In this document: positions 1 to 7,401 of the stretch, piece after piece
Position numbering within the stretch: position 1 is the first letter of the stretch
Layout: every line of letters begins with the position of its first letter
Assembly: GCF_015689335.1 (NCBI RefSeq)
Contig: NZ_CP065053.1
Location: 5,890,001-5,954,000, forward strand
DNA: 64,000 nucleotides
Source of the DNA: Massilia antarctica
Lineage (GTDB): Bacteria; Pseudomonadota; Gammaproteobacteria; Burkholderiales; Burkholderiaceae_D
Direction of reading: 5' to 3'
Notes under the pieces: model-generated
Seen by the model: only the letters and a program-made list of their open reading frames with translations
Told to the model about the DNA's origin: nothing
Databases searched by the model: none
Translations under genes and position numbers: made by a program

Positions 1-2
1 CC

Positions 3-704
3 GCGCACGGCCTGGCGCTGGTCGGCCAGGACAGCGCCCGCGCCGATCTGCAAGGCGCGGCGGAACTCGAATTTGGCGTGATATCGACCGATCCCCATTT
101 TTCCCTGTTCACCGGGCTCGATGCGCCCGCGCCCGACGCCTGCCTGTTTTTCCACAGCGCCCTGGCCCAGGCCGAGGGCGCGGGGCGCTGGCGCCTTCAC
201 CCCGAGGAACTGGCCGGGCCGGCGGCCTGGCGCCGTCCGCGCGTGCCGGACAAGGCCGCCGCGCTGGCCGCGCAAGGCGCTGCGCCCAGGCCGGCGTTTT
301 TCATGGTGCTGGCCCTGGCCGACGTGGCGGGCGCGCTGGCGCAGGCCGCCGCGCCAGTCTGGCTGGTGCGCTTCGGCGCCCGCGCCAGCGTCTGGAAGTA
401 CCATTTTCTGAGCGACCTCGATGCACCCAATCCGGTCATCGTCGATCTCGACGACAAACTGCGCTTCAGCGCGCGCGGGCGCACGCCGCTGCCCGGCAAC
501 CGCTCGGCGCTCACCTTTGCCAGCGAACAGGCGATCGCCATGCGCAAGACCCCGGAACAACGCCTGCAGCTGCGCGACCAGGGCGAGCTGGGCCAACGAA
601 TTCTCATCAAGCGACTGCCGAATGCCAGTGTGGCAGCCATCGGGCGGGAAATTACAGAAGGAAGTGCCGTACCAGTATTAGTGTCGGAAATCTACATCCC
701 CTGA
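3..704 (+). CDS. Conserved eCIS-cluster protein of unknown function, 5' end cut by window edge
   Basis: The reading frame is open from base 3, so the gene begins before the window; a GTG at 78 is the first start codon seen but the 25 codons before it read like normal protein. The C-terminal half has a stretch RFGARASVWKYHFL (near the middle), then LPGNRSALTFASEQAI, a PEQRLQLR segment, ILIKRLPNAS, and it ends in VSEIYIP. I do not recognise a named domain. It ends 23 bases before the sheath gene and is clearly part of the same operon, so a structural or assembly role in the injection system is inferred. It could be related to the tail-terminator or collar proteins that eCIS clusters need, but no residue here proves it. 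Confidence 0.6.
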   Translation, partial: AHGLALVGQDSARADLQGAAELEFGVISTDPHFSLFTGLDAPAPDACLFFHSALAQAEGAGRWRLHPEELAGPAAWRRPRVPDKAAALAAQGAAPRPAFFMVLALADVAGALAQAAAPVWLVRFGARASVWKYHFLSDLDAPNPVIVDLDDKLRFSARGRTPLPGNRSALTFASEQAIAMRKTPEQRLQLRDQGELGQRILIKRLPNASVAAIGREITEGSAVPVLVSEIYIP

Positions 705-727
705 TTACCCACCAGAAAGGACGCAAG

Positions 728-2839
728 ATGGCGCAATATAAAACTCCCGGGGTCTACATCGTTGAGCAGAACGCATTCCCCAACTCGGTGGTCGAGGTCG
801 CGACCGCGGTGCCCGCCTTTATCGGCCATACGCAGATCGCCGATTACAAGGGTTCTTCCCTGACCAACAAGGCCATGCGGATCAGCTCGATGGCCGAATT
901 CGAGGCCCACTTCGGCGGTCCCCCATCACCGGTGTTCACGTTCGCCAAGATCGAGCGCCAGGACGATGCCGATTTTTCGGCCGCCGCACCGCTGGCGGCG
1001 GAAGGCGCTGCCCCTGGCGTCGCCGGGGCTGCTGGTGCTGCTGGTGCTGCTGGTGCTGCTGGTGCTGCCGGGGCGGCCGGAACCGAAGATCCCGCCTTGC
1101 GCGAGAAGGCGACAACGGCCAGAGCCGCCGCCGACAAGGCCAAGGCAGCGCATGAAGCCGACACTGAAAATGCCGAGAAGAAAACCGCGTACGACGATGC
1201 GGAAACCATAGCGGTCGAGGCCGATACGCAAGCCAAAAACAGTGCCAAACAGGGCGCGGCCCCGGTAAAAGCCGGCGATGCGCCCGACCTCGCCACCGTC
1301 GCCAAAACCGCCGCCGCCAAGGCGACGGATCTGCGCCAGAAGGCGAAACTTGCCAAGGACGCGCTCGACGCAGCCACGGAAGCGGAGAAAGTCGCCAAAA
1401 CCCAGGCCTACACTGATGCGGACCGTGCCGCCACGGACGCCGAGAAAGAGGCCGCTGCCGCCGCCACCACCGCCGATGTCGCCGCTGCAGCCGCCGCGGC
1501 CACCGCCGACATCGTCGCCAATGCGCAGAAACTCAAGGCGGAAAAAGCGCGTGCGCTCGCGCCTTACAAACTGACCAAGACCGGCGGCAAGCACCTGCTT
1601 TACAACAGCATGAAACTGTTCTTCCAGAACGGCGGCGGCGCCTGCCACATCGTCTCGGTGGGCGACTACAACGCCATGCCCGATGGCGATGCCTTGCAGG
1701 CCGGCATCGATGTCTTGCTGAAGGAACAGGAACCGACCATGCTGGTCATTCCGGAAGCCGTGCTGCTGGCCAAAAACGACTGCTACGCACTGCAAGTCCA
1801 GATGTTGATGCATTGCGGCTACAAGATGAAGAGCCGTTTCGCCATCCTCGACGTGTATGACGGCGACAAGGAATTGAACGACGGCCCCGTCAACGAGTTC
1901 CGCGAAGGGGTGGGTACCAGTTTCCTGGCCTTCGGCGCCGCCTATTATCCATGGGTCAACACCACCATCGTGGCCGCCAAGGACCTCGATTTCACCTATT
2001 TCGATGCCGACAACCGGGCCAAGCTCAAGGACCTGCTCAGCAACGACCTGGCCAGCGTGCTGTACGCCGACACCAGCAAGAGCCCGGCGGCGCGGATCAA
2101 GGCCACCCAGGTGGGCAAGACCCTGGACGCCATCGTGCAGGACTGGAAAAAGGTCGAGGACGGCGCCGAGCGTCTGCACCAGATCGCCACCGTGCACAAC
2201 ACCCTGGTGGCGATCAGCCCCCTGTATTCGCGCATCTTGCTGGCCGTGCAGCGCAAGCTGAACCTGCTGCCGCCGAGCGCCGCGATGGCCGGCCTGTACA
2301 CCATGGTCGACAATACGCGCGGGGTCTGGAAGGCGCCGGCCAACGTCAGCCTGGCGGCGGTGACCTCGCCCTCGGTCAACATCACCCACGACGACCAGGA
2401 AGACCTGAACGTCAGCACCACCGGCAAATCGGTCAATGCGATCCGCACCTTCATCGGCGAAGGCACCCTGGTATGGGGCGCGCGCACCCTCGACGGCAAT
2501 AGCCTGGACTGGCGCTACATCAACGTGCGGCGCACCATGATCATGCTGGAAGAGTCGCTGCGCCTGGCCAGCAAGGCCTATGTGTTCGAACCGAACGTGG
2601 CCAATACCTGGGTCACCATCAAGAGCATGGCGCGCAATTTCCTGACCGGCATCTGGAAGCGCGGCGGCCTGGCCGGCGCCAGTCCGGACGATGCCTTCAG
2701 CGTCGCGGTCGGCCTGAACGAAACCATGACCGCCGAGGATATCCTCGAGGGCATCCTGCGCGTCACCATTCTGGTGGCGGTCAGCCGGCCGGCCGAATTC
2801 ATCGAGATCACCTTCCAGCAGCAGATGCAAAAATCCTGA
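728..2839 (+). CDS. eCIS contractile sheath protein with large Ala-rich insertion
   Basis: Tail sheath subunit (Afp2-4/Pvc2-4 family): it surrounds the inner tube and contracts to drive it into the target. The N-terminus YKTPGVYIVEQNAFP is the classic sheath start, and LLYNSMKLFFQNGGGACHIVSVG (split around residue 300) and the C-terminal SRPAEFIEITFQQQ are typical. Between residues about 85 and 278 lies an insert unlike a sheath: first a Gly-Ala-Ala tract (about 95-118), then about 160 residues rich in Ala, Lys, Glu, Asp and Thr that look like a long helix or coiled coil. Without it the protein is about 510 aa, a normal sheath size. RBS AAAGGA lies 7 bases before the ATG. The insert falls in the N-terminal part between the first strands and the NGGG motif, where it may point outward. 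Confidence 0.93.
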   Translation: MAQYKTPGVYIVEQNAFPNSVVEVATAVPAFIGHTQIADYKGSSLTNKAMRISSMAEFEAHFGGPPSPVFTFAKIERQDDADFSAAAPLAAEGAAPGVAGAAGAAGAAGAAGAAGAAGTEDPALREKATTARAAADKAKAAHEADTENAEKKTAYDDAETIAVEADTQAKNSAKQGAAPVKAGDAPDLATVAKTAAAKATDLRQKAKLAKDALDAATEAEKVAKTQAYTDADRAATDAEKEAAAAATTADVAAAAAAATADIVANAQKLKAEKARALAPYKLTKTGGKHLLYNSMKLFFQNGGGACHIVSVGDYNAMPDGDALQAGIDVLLKEQEPTMLVIPEAVLLAKNDCYALQVQMLMHCGYKMKSRFAILDVYDGDKELNDGPVNEFREGVGTSFLAFGAAYYPWVNTTIVAAKDLDFTYFDADNRAKLKDLLSNDLASVLYADTSKSPAARIKATQVGKTLDAIVQDWKKVEDGAERLHQIATVHNTLVAISPLYSRILLAVQRKLNLLPPSAAMAGLYTMVDNTRGVWKAPANVSLAAVTSPSVNITHDDQEDLNVSTTGKSVNAIRTFIGEGTLVWGARTLDGNSLDWRYINVRRTMIMLEESLRLASKAYVFEPNVANTWVTIKSMARNFLTGIWKRGGLAGASPDDAFSVAVGLNETMTAEDILEGILRVTILVAVSRPAEFIEITFQQQMQKS
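1028..1069 (+). repeat. In-frame GCTGCTGGT microsatellite inside the sheath gene
   Basis: Four perfect 9-base units GCTGCTGGT followed by GCTGCC encode an (Ala-Ala-Gly)n tract. The unit length is a multiple of three, so gain or loss of units would change the length of the sheath insert without breaking the frame. Confidence 0.9.
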
Positions 2840-2888
2840 CGCAACAAGGGCAGTTCTTTCCTGATGTGACTTACCAAAGAGGTTCGCG

Positions 2889-3347
2889 ATGGCAGATGAT
2901 GGCTCAAAACAATCAACAGCGGTATGGCCGCTCCCCAAGTTCTATTTCCAGGTGAAATGGGATTCCCAGGTCATGTCGTTCCAGGAAATCAGCGGGCTCG
3001 ATATCCAGTCCGAGGAAATCAAGTACCGCCACGGCGACAGTCCCGAATTTTCGGTGATCAAGATGCCCGGCCTGAAGAAGGTCGGCAACGTGACCATGAA
3101 AAAAGGGGTGTTCAAGTCGGACAACAAGTTCTGGGACTGGTTCAACCAGATCAAGATGAACACCATCAAGCGCGTGCCGGTGACCATCAGCCTGCTCGAC
3201 GAAACCGGGGCCCCGACCATGGTCTGGACCCTGGCCAACGCCTGGCCGACCAAGATCACCGGCACCGATCTCAAGGCCGAGGGCAACGAGGCATCGATCG
3301 AAACGATCGAGATCGTGCACGAGGGCTTGACCATCGCTAACGCCTAA
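2889..3347 (+). CDS. eCIS inner tube protein (gp19-like)
   Basis: Hcp/gp19-family tube protein (Afp1/Afp5 type) of 152 aa. It stacks as hexameric rings inside the sheath and is the conduit for cargo. The features are FYFQVKWDSQVMSFQEISGLDIQ-like N-terminal strands (residues about 18-40), the YRHGDSPEFSVIKMPG segment (about 47-62), KRGVF-like KKGVFKSDNKFWDWFN (about 73-88) and a C-terminal IETIEIVHEGL strand. All are hallmarks of the phage tail tube family in eCIS. RBS AGAGG precedes the ATG. It sits between sheath and second tube gene, as in Afp-like operons. Confidence 0.93.
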   Translation: MADDGSKQSTAVWPLPKFYFQVKWDSQVMSFQEISGLDIQSEEIKYRHGDSPEFSVIKMPGLKKVGNVTMKKGVFKSDNKFWDWFNQIKMNTIKRVPVTISLLDETGAPTMVWTLANAWPTKITGTDLKAEGNEASIETIEIVHEGLTIANA

Positions 3348-3358
3348 GCGGACCGCGC

Positions 3359-3835
3359 ATGCTCGATCCGCTATCCTTGCTGACGTCGGACGGCTACCAG
3401 CCGTCCGCTTTCTACTTCAAGGTCATGTTCGGGGCGACCCTGGGGCTGGCCGACACCTCGTTCAAGGAGGTGTCGGGCATTTCCGCGGAACTGGAAACGG
3501 AAACCGTGATCGAGGGCGGCGAGAACCGCTACGTGCATACCCTGCCGACCCACTACAAGACACGCAGCCTGCAGCTCAAGCGCGGCATCGCCCCGATGAC
3601 CTCGCCCCTGGTGCTGTGGTGCCGCTCAGTGTTCGAGGGCGATTTCGTTCTCCCCATCCTGGCCCAGCCGCTCGTGGTGTGCCTGATGAATGCCGATGGC
3701 TTGCCGATCCGCTCCTGGAGTTTCGCCAACGCCTATCCGCTCAAGTGGGAAGTCGAGGGCTTCGGCTCGGAAAAGAACGAAGTCGCGATCGAAAACATTA
3801 CCCTCAGTTATAACTATTCCAACCGATTGACCTGA
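3359..3835 (+). CDS. eCIS second tube / tube-initiator protein (gp19-like)
   Basis: A second gp19-family tube protein (158 aa) with the order FYFKVMFG...SFKEVSGISAELETE (residues about 18-50), KTRSLQLKRGI (about 66-76), a WCRSVFEG segment and the C-terminal VAIENITLSYNYS. In Afp and PVC particles one tube paralogue (Afp5/Afp7 side) forms the first rings on the baseplate, and this copy, directly before the small and LysM genes, is the better candidate for that role; this is inferred from position. It starts 12 bases after the previous stop and ends 2 bases before the next ATG. Confidence 0.9.
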   Translation: MLDPLSLLTSDGYQPSAFYFKVMFGATLGLADTSFKEVSGISAELETETVIEGGENRYVHTLPTHYKTRSLQLKRGIAPMTSPLVLWCRSVFEGDFVLPILAQPLVVCLMNADGLPIRSWSFANAYPLKWEVEGFGSEKNEVAIENITLSYNYSNRLT

Positions 3836-3837
3836 CC

Positions 3838-4044
3838 ATGCCCATTGAAATCAATCAATTGAACATCAAGTCGAACGTGGTGCAGGGCGCGGGGGCCGCG
3901 GGCGCCGCGCGCGCCCAGGAAGCGGCGCCCGTCAAGAAAGACACTTGCGTGCCGGGCGGCCCGCAACTGGGCGCCGACGACAAGACCGTGGCCCAGCGCA
4001 CCCGCCTGCTGCGCGACGCCATCAACCAGATGCAGGAGCGCTAG
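3838..4044 (+). CDS. Small eCIS protein, DUF5908-type (Afp6 position)
   Basis: A 68-aa protein that begins MPIEINQLNIKSNV, the usual opening of the DUF5908 family, followed by an Ala-rich middle and a charged C-terminal helix (RTRLLRDAINQMQER). It occupies the place of afp6/pvc6 between the tube and LysM genes. The role in the particle is not established to my knowledge. Its stop is immediately followed by the next ATG, so translation is probably coupled. Confidence 0.75.
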   Translation: MPIEINQLNIKSNVVQGAGAAGAARAQEAAPVKKDTCVPGGPQLGADDKTVAQRTRLLRDAINQMQER

Positions 4045-4755
4045 ATGGGCGGCATCAGCCTCGGCTCGAAAAACCTGCTCAAGATTTCGCCGTGCGATGC
4101 GGATGGGGGCGACATCGCCGGCCCCTTCTTCGAGGTGCAGATCAATCCGGCCAGCTACCAGCATCGCCTGAGCGTGCAGTACAACCAATGCCCGACCCTG
4201 GGCCAGCCGGGCGCCACGCCCAAGTTCAGCGCAGTCAATCCGGAAAAGCTGACCTTGCCGCAACTGATACTCGACGGTACCGGCGTGGTGTCGCTGTTCA
4301 GCGCCGATGCCAGTTCGCCGATGAGCGCCGGCCTCAGTCCCAGCGTCACCGAGATGCTGACCGCCCTGCGCACCCTGGTCTACGATTACCAGGGCGACAT
4401 TCATGAACCGAACGTGCTGCGCTTTGTCTGGGGCGACATGAATTTCGTCGGGGTGGTCGAGTCGATGGACATCGATTACACCCTGTTCAAGCCCAGCGGC
4501 CAACCCTTGCGCGCCAAGGTCACCCTGGGCGTGCTGGCCATGGCCAGCCCCAAGAAAATCGCGCAGATCGCCAACCCCAGCTCACCCGACCTGTCGCACC
4601 TGGTGGCGGTGCGCGCGGGCGACACCCTGCCCCTGTTATGCGAGCGCATCTACGCCGATCCCGGCTATTACATGGAAGTGGCGCGGGTTAACGGCCTGGT
4701 CGGCTTTCGCGCCCTGACACCCGGCATGCTGCTGCGCTTTCCTCCGATTAACTGA
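4045..4755 (+). CDS. eCIS LysM-containing hub/spike-adaptor protein (Afp7-like)
   Basis: A 236-aa tube/hub adaptor. The N-terminal part (residues about 10-165) has the CIS tube-adaptor features FEVQINPASYQHRLSVQYN and VLRFVWGDMNFVGVVESMDIDYTLF (split across about 125-155), found where the hub meets the tube. The C-terminal 55 residues form a LysM domain (VRAGDTLPLLCERIYADPGYY...NGL...LTPGMLLRFP). In contractile systems such a protein joins the inner tube to the spike trimer. It follows the DUF5908-type gene with no gap and precedes the spike gene by 17 bases. Confidence 0.88.
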   Translation: MGGISLGSKNLLKISPCDADGGDIAGPFFEVQINPASYQHRLSVQYNQCPTLGQPGATPKFSAVNPEKLTLPQLILDGTGVVSLFSADASSPMSAGLSPSVTEMLTALRTLVYDYQGDIHEPNVLRFVWGDMNFVGVVESMDIDYTLFKPSGQPLRAKVTLGVLAMASPKKIAQIANPSSPDLSHLVAVRAGDTLPLLCERIYADPGYYMEVARVNGLVGFRALTPGMLLRFPPIN

Positions 4756-4772
4756 ACCGCAAGGCCGCGCCG

Positions 4773-6602
4773 ATGTGTCCACCACCCGATTCCGTCTCCG
4801 CCCCCGCGCCCGCCGCCGGTCCGCCCTCGCCCGCCCTCGCCAGCAAGGGCGTGTTCAAGCTGGTCGTCAAGAGCGGCGGCGCGGCGCTGCCGGACAGCAT
4901 GCGGGTCATCGCGGTGGAAGTCTCCCGAAGCGTCAACAAGCTCTCGCAGGCGCGCGTGTACGTGGCCGACGGCGACATGGCGGCCAAGACCTTCGCGGTC
5001 AGCGATGCCAAGGAACTGGTGCCGGGGGCGCTCATCGACATCGAAGCCGGCTACGGCAGCACCACCACGCCGATCTTTTCCGGCATCGTCATCAAGCACG
5101 CCATCCGCATCGACGCCGGCAATCGGGTGCGCGTGTGCATCGAATGCCGCCACCCGGCCTTTGCGCTGACCTTAAGCCGCAACAACAAGAACCACGTCGA
5201 CAGCACCGACAGCGATGCCATCACGGCGCTGCTGACAGGTTGCGGCACTGTCGACGTCGCCGAGACCACCAGCAAGTATCACGGACTGGTGCAGTACTAC
5301 AGCAGCGACTGGGATTTCCTGCTGGCGCGCGCCGAAGCGAACGGCTTGCTGGTCATCACCGGCGACAAGTCCGTCACGGTCAAGCCACCCGCCACCAGCG
5401 CCACGGCCGTGCTGAGCCTGACCTACGGCACCGACATCATGCGCTTCGAGGCCGAGATCGATGCCCGCTCCCAGTACGCCAAGGTGACCGGCGTGAGCTG
5501 GGACCCCGCCACCCAAAAAATTGCGACCCAGGATGCCACCCCCGCCGACCTGAGCTTGCAGGGCAACCTGGATGCGGCCACCTTGGGCAAGGTCGGTGCG
5601 GTCCCGGCCTTGCGCCTGCAAACCCCGGCGCCGCTGGACACGGCCGCGCTCACGGCCTGGACCAAGGCGCGCCAGCTCAAGGCCGCCCTGGCGCGGGTGC
5701 GCGGCAGCATGGCCTTCCAGGGCAGCGCCCTGGCCCTGCCCGGCACCCTGATCGATCTCAAGGGCGTGGGGGCACGCTTCAGCGGCAAGGTGTTCGTCAG
5801 CTCGGTCGAGCATCACATCGCCGACGGCAACTGGATCACCGATGTCGACTTCGGCCTCGACCCCGAGTGGGGCGGCGCACGCCAGGGTGGCGCCGGCGAA
5901 GCCGCGTCCGGCCTGATGCCAGGCGCCACCGGCCTGCACATCGGCAAGGTCGCCAAGCTCGATGCCGATCCGGCCGGCGAGAACCGCATCCAGGTCACCT
6001 TGCCGGTGCTGGAGGACGATGCGGGCGGCGTCTGGGCGCGCCTGGCCAGCGCCTACGGCTCGGACAAGGTGGGTGCCTTCTTCATTCCCGAGATCGGCGA
6101 CGAGGTGGTGGTCGCCTATCTCAACAACGACCCGTCCAACCCGGTGGTCATCGCCAGCCTGTACAGCAGCATGCGCGCCCCGCCGTACGGATTGACGGCT
6201 GAAAACTATACCAAGGCGATCGTCACCAAGGGTTTGCTCAAGGTCGAGTTCGACGACGAGAAAAAGGTCATCAGCCTGCTCACGCCGGCCGGCAACAAGG
6301 TCGTCATGAGCGACGATGCCAAATCCATCGTCGCCACCGACCAGAACGGCAACACCGTCACGCTCAGCGACAAAGGCATCCTGCTCGACAGCGCCTCCGA
6401 CATCGTGCTCACCGCCAAGGCCAAGATCACCATCACGGCCGGCAGCGACATGGCGCTCAAGGCCAGCAAGGACATGACCCAGGACGGCGAGAACGTCACC
6501 GTCAAGGCCGGCATGGGAATGGTCGCGAAAGGCGCGACCAGCGCCGAATTCTCGGCCGGCGGCCAGACCACCATCAAGGGAGCGACCGTGAACATCAACT
6601 GA
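4773..6602 (+). CDS. eCIS central spike protein, VgrG-like (Afp8-like)
   Basis: A 609-aa spike that trimerises at the tip of the tube. The N-terminal gp27-like hub half covers about residues 25-370 (FKLVVKSGGAALPDSM..., CIECRHPAFALTLSRN, VSSVEHHIADGNWITDV). A gp5 OB-fold follows at about 390-475 (IGKVAKLDADPAGENRIQVTLP ... PEIGDEVVVAYLNNDPSNPVVIASLYS, in pieces), then a C-terminal beta-helix with repeating V-x-L/I strands to the end. The length is usual for a VgrG without a fused toxin, so no evolved effector domain is present. AAGG 9 bases before the ATG is the likely RBS. Confidence 0.93.
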   Translation: MCPPPDSVSAPAPAAGPPSPALASKGVFKLVVKSGGAALPDSMRVIAVEVSRSVNKLSQARVYVADGDMAAKTFAVSDAKELVPGALIDIEAGYGSTTTPIFSGIVIKHAIRIDAGNRVRVCIECRHPAFALTLSRNNKNHVDSTDSDAITALLTGCGTVDVAETTSKYHGLVQYYSSDWDFLLARAEANGLLVITGDKSVTVKPPATSATAVLSLTYGTDIMRFEAEIDARSQYAKVTGVSWDPATQKIATQDATPADLSLQGNLDAATLGKVGAVPALRLQTPAPLDTAALTAWTKARQLKAALARVRGSMAFQGSALALPGTLIDLKGVGARFSGKVFVSSVEHHIADGNWITDVDFGLDPEWGGARQGGAGEAASGLMPGATGLHIGKVAKLDADPAGENRIQVTLPVLEDDAGGVWARLASAYGSDKVGAFFIPEIGDEVVVAYLNNDPSNPVVIASLYSSMRAPPYGLTAENYTKAIVTKGLLKVEFDDEKKVISLLTPAGNKVVMSDDAKSIVATDQNGNTVTLSDKGILLDSASDIVLTAKAKITITAGSDMALKASKDMTQDGENVTVKAGMGMVAKGATSAEFSAGGQTTIKGATVNIN

Positions 6603-6656
6603 CCGCACCTGAGCCATTTCGCCGCCCCCGACCACCGTTCCCGAAAGGACGCCGCC

Positions 6657-6959
6657 ATGCCGCCCGCCGCCCGCCAGACCGATATGCACGTGTGCCCCAT
6701 GCAGACCCCCGCCGTCCCGTCCCCGATTCCGCATGTGGGCGGCCCGGTGATCGGCCCGGGCATTCCCGCCGTCAAGATCGGCGGCCTGGTGGCCGCCGTG
6801 GTGGGCGACAAATGCACCTGCGTCGGCCAGCCGGACGAGATCTCGAAAGGCTCGACCACGGTCTTCATCGGCGGCAAGGCGGCCGCGCGCATGGGCGACC
6901 CGTGCCAGCATGGCGGCACCATCATGCTCGGCTGCCCCACTGTCATGATCGGCGGATAA
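6657..6959 (+). CDS. PAAR-domain spike tip protein (Afp10-like)
   Basis: A PAAR protein of 100 aa that sharpens the spike. It shows the family pattern of proline-rich turns and conserved Cys/His that bind a metal ion at the tip: MHVCPMQTP, IPHVGGPVIGPG, VAAVVGDKCTCVG, DPCQHGGTIMLGCPTVMIGG. There is no C-terminal extension, so it carries no fused effector. AAAGGA lies 8 bases before the ATG. The 54-base gap from the spike gene is one of the largest in the operon. Confidence 0.92.
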   Translation: MPPAARQTDMHVCPMQTPAVPSPIPHVGGPVIGPGIPAVKIGGLVAAVVGDKCTCVGQPDEISKGSTTVFIGGKAAARMGDPCQHGGTIMLGCPTVMIGG

Positions 6960-6966
6960 GGCGGCC

Positions 6967-7401
6967 ATGAGCATCGACCAATCCTTCCTCGGGCGCGGCT
7001 GGTCCTTTCCGCCGGCGTTCGCCAAATCGGCGGGGCCGTACAGCGCCGGCGGCCAGGCGGCGATGGTGTCGGGCGACGACGATATCGTCCAGAGCCTGCA
7101 CATCCTGCTGTCGACCGCGCCGGGCGAGCGGGTCATGCGCCCCACCTTCGGCTGCGGCATCAAGCTGCATGTGTTCGACAGCATCAGCTACAACACCCTG
7201 ACCGAAATCAAGGGCATGATCGCGCACGCCATCCTGTTTTTCGAGCCGCGCGTCACGCTCGAGCAGATCACGGTCAGCGACGCCGCCATCGAGCAGGGCC
7301 GGCTCGACATCCACCTGGTCTACACGGTGCGCCTGACCAATACGCGCAGCAATATGGTCTACCCGTTCTACTTCGTCGAAGGCACCAATGCCACCCTTTG
7401 A
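6967..7401 (+). CDS. Baseplate wedge protein, gp25-like (Afp9-like)
   Basis: A gp25/GPW-family protein of 144 aa that links the baseplate wedge to the first sheath ring. It has the FLGRGWSFPPAF start (residues about 7-18), DDDIVQSLHILLSTAPGERVMRPTFGCG (pieces of about 38-66; the EPR/GER loop motif is the family signature) and a final IHLVYTVRLTNTRSNMVYPF. Its 3' end overlaps the next gene by 14 bases, which points to coupled translation. Confidence 0.93.
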   Translation: MSIDQSFLGRGWSFPPAFAKSAGPYSAGGQAAMVSGDDDIVQSLHILLSTAPGERVMRPTFGCGIKLHVFDSISYNTLTEIKGMIAHAILFFEPRVTLEQITVSDAAIEQGRLDIHLVYTVRLTNTRSNMVYPFYFVEGTNATL

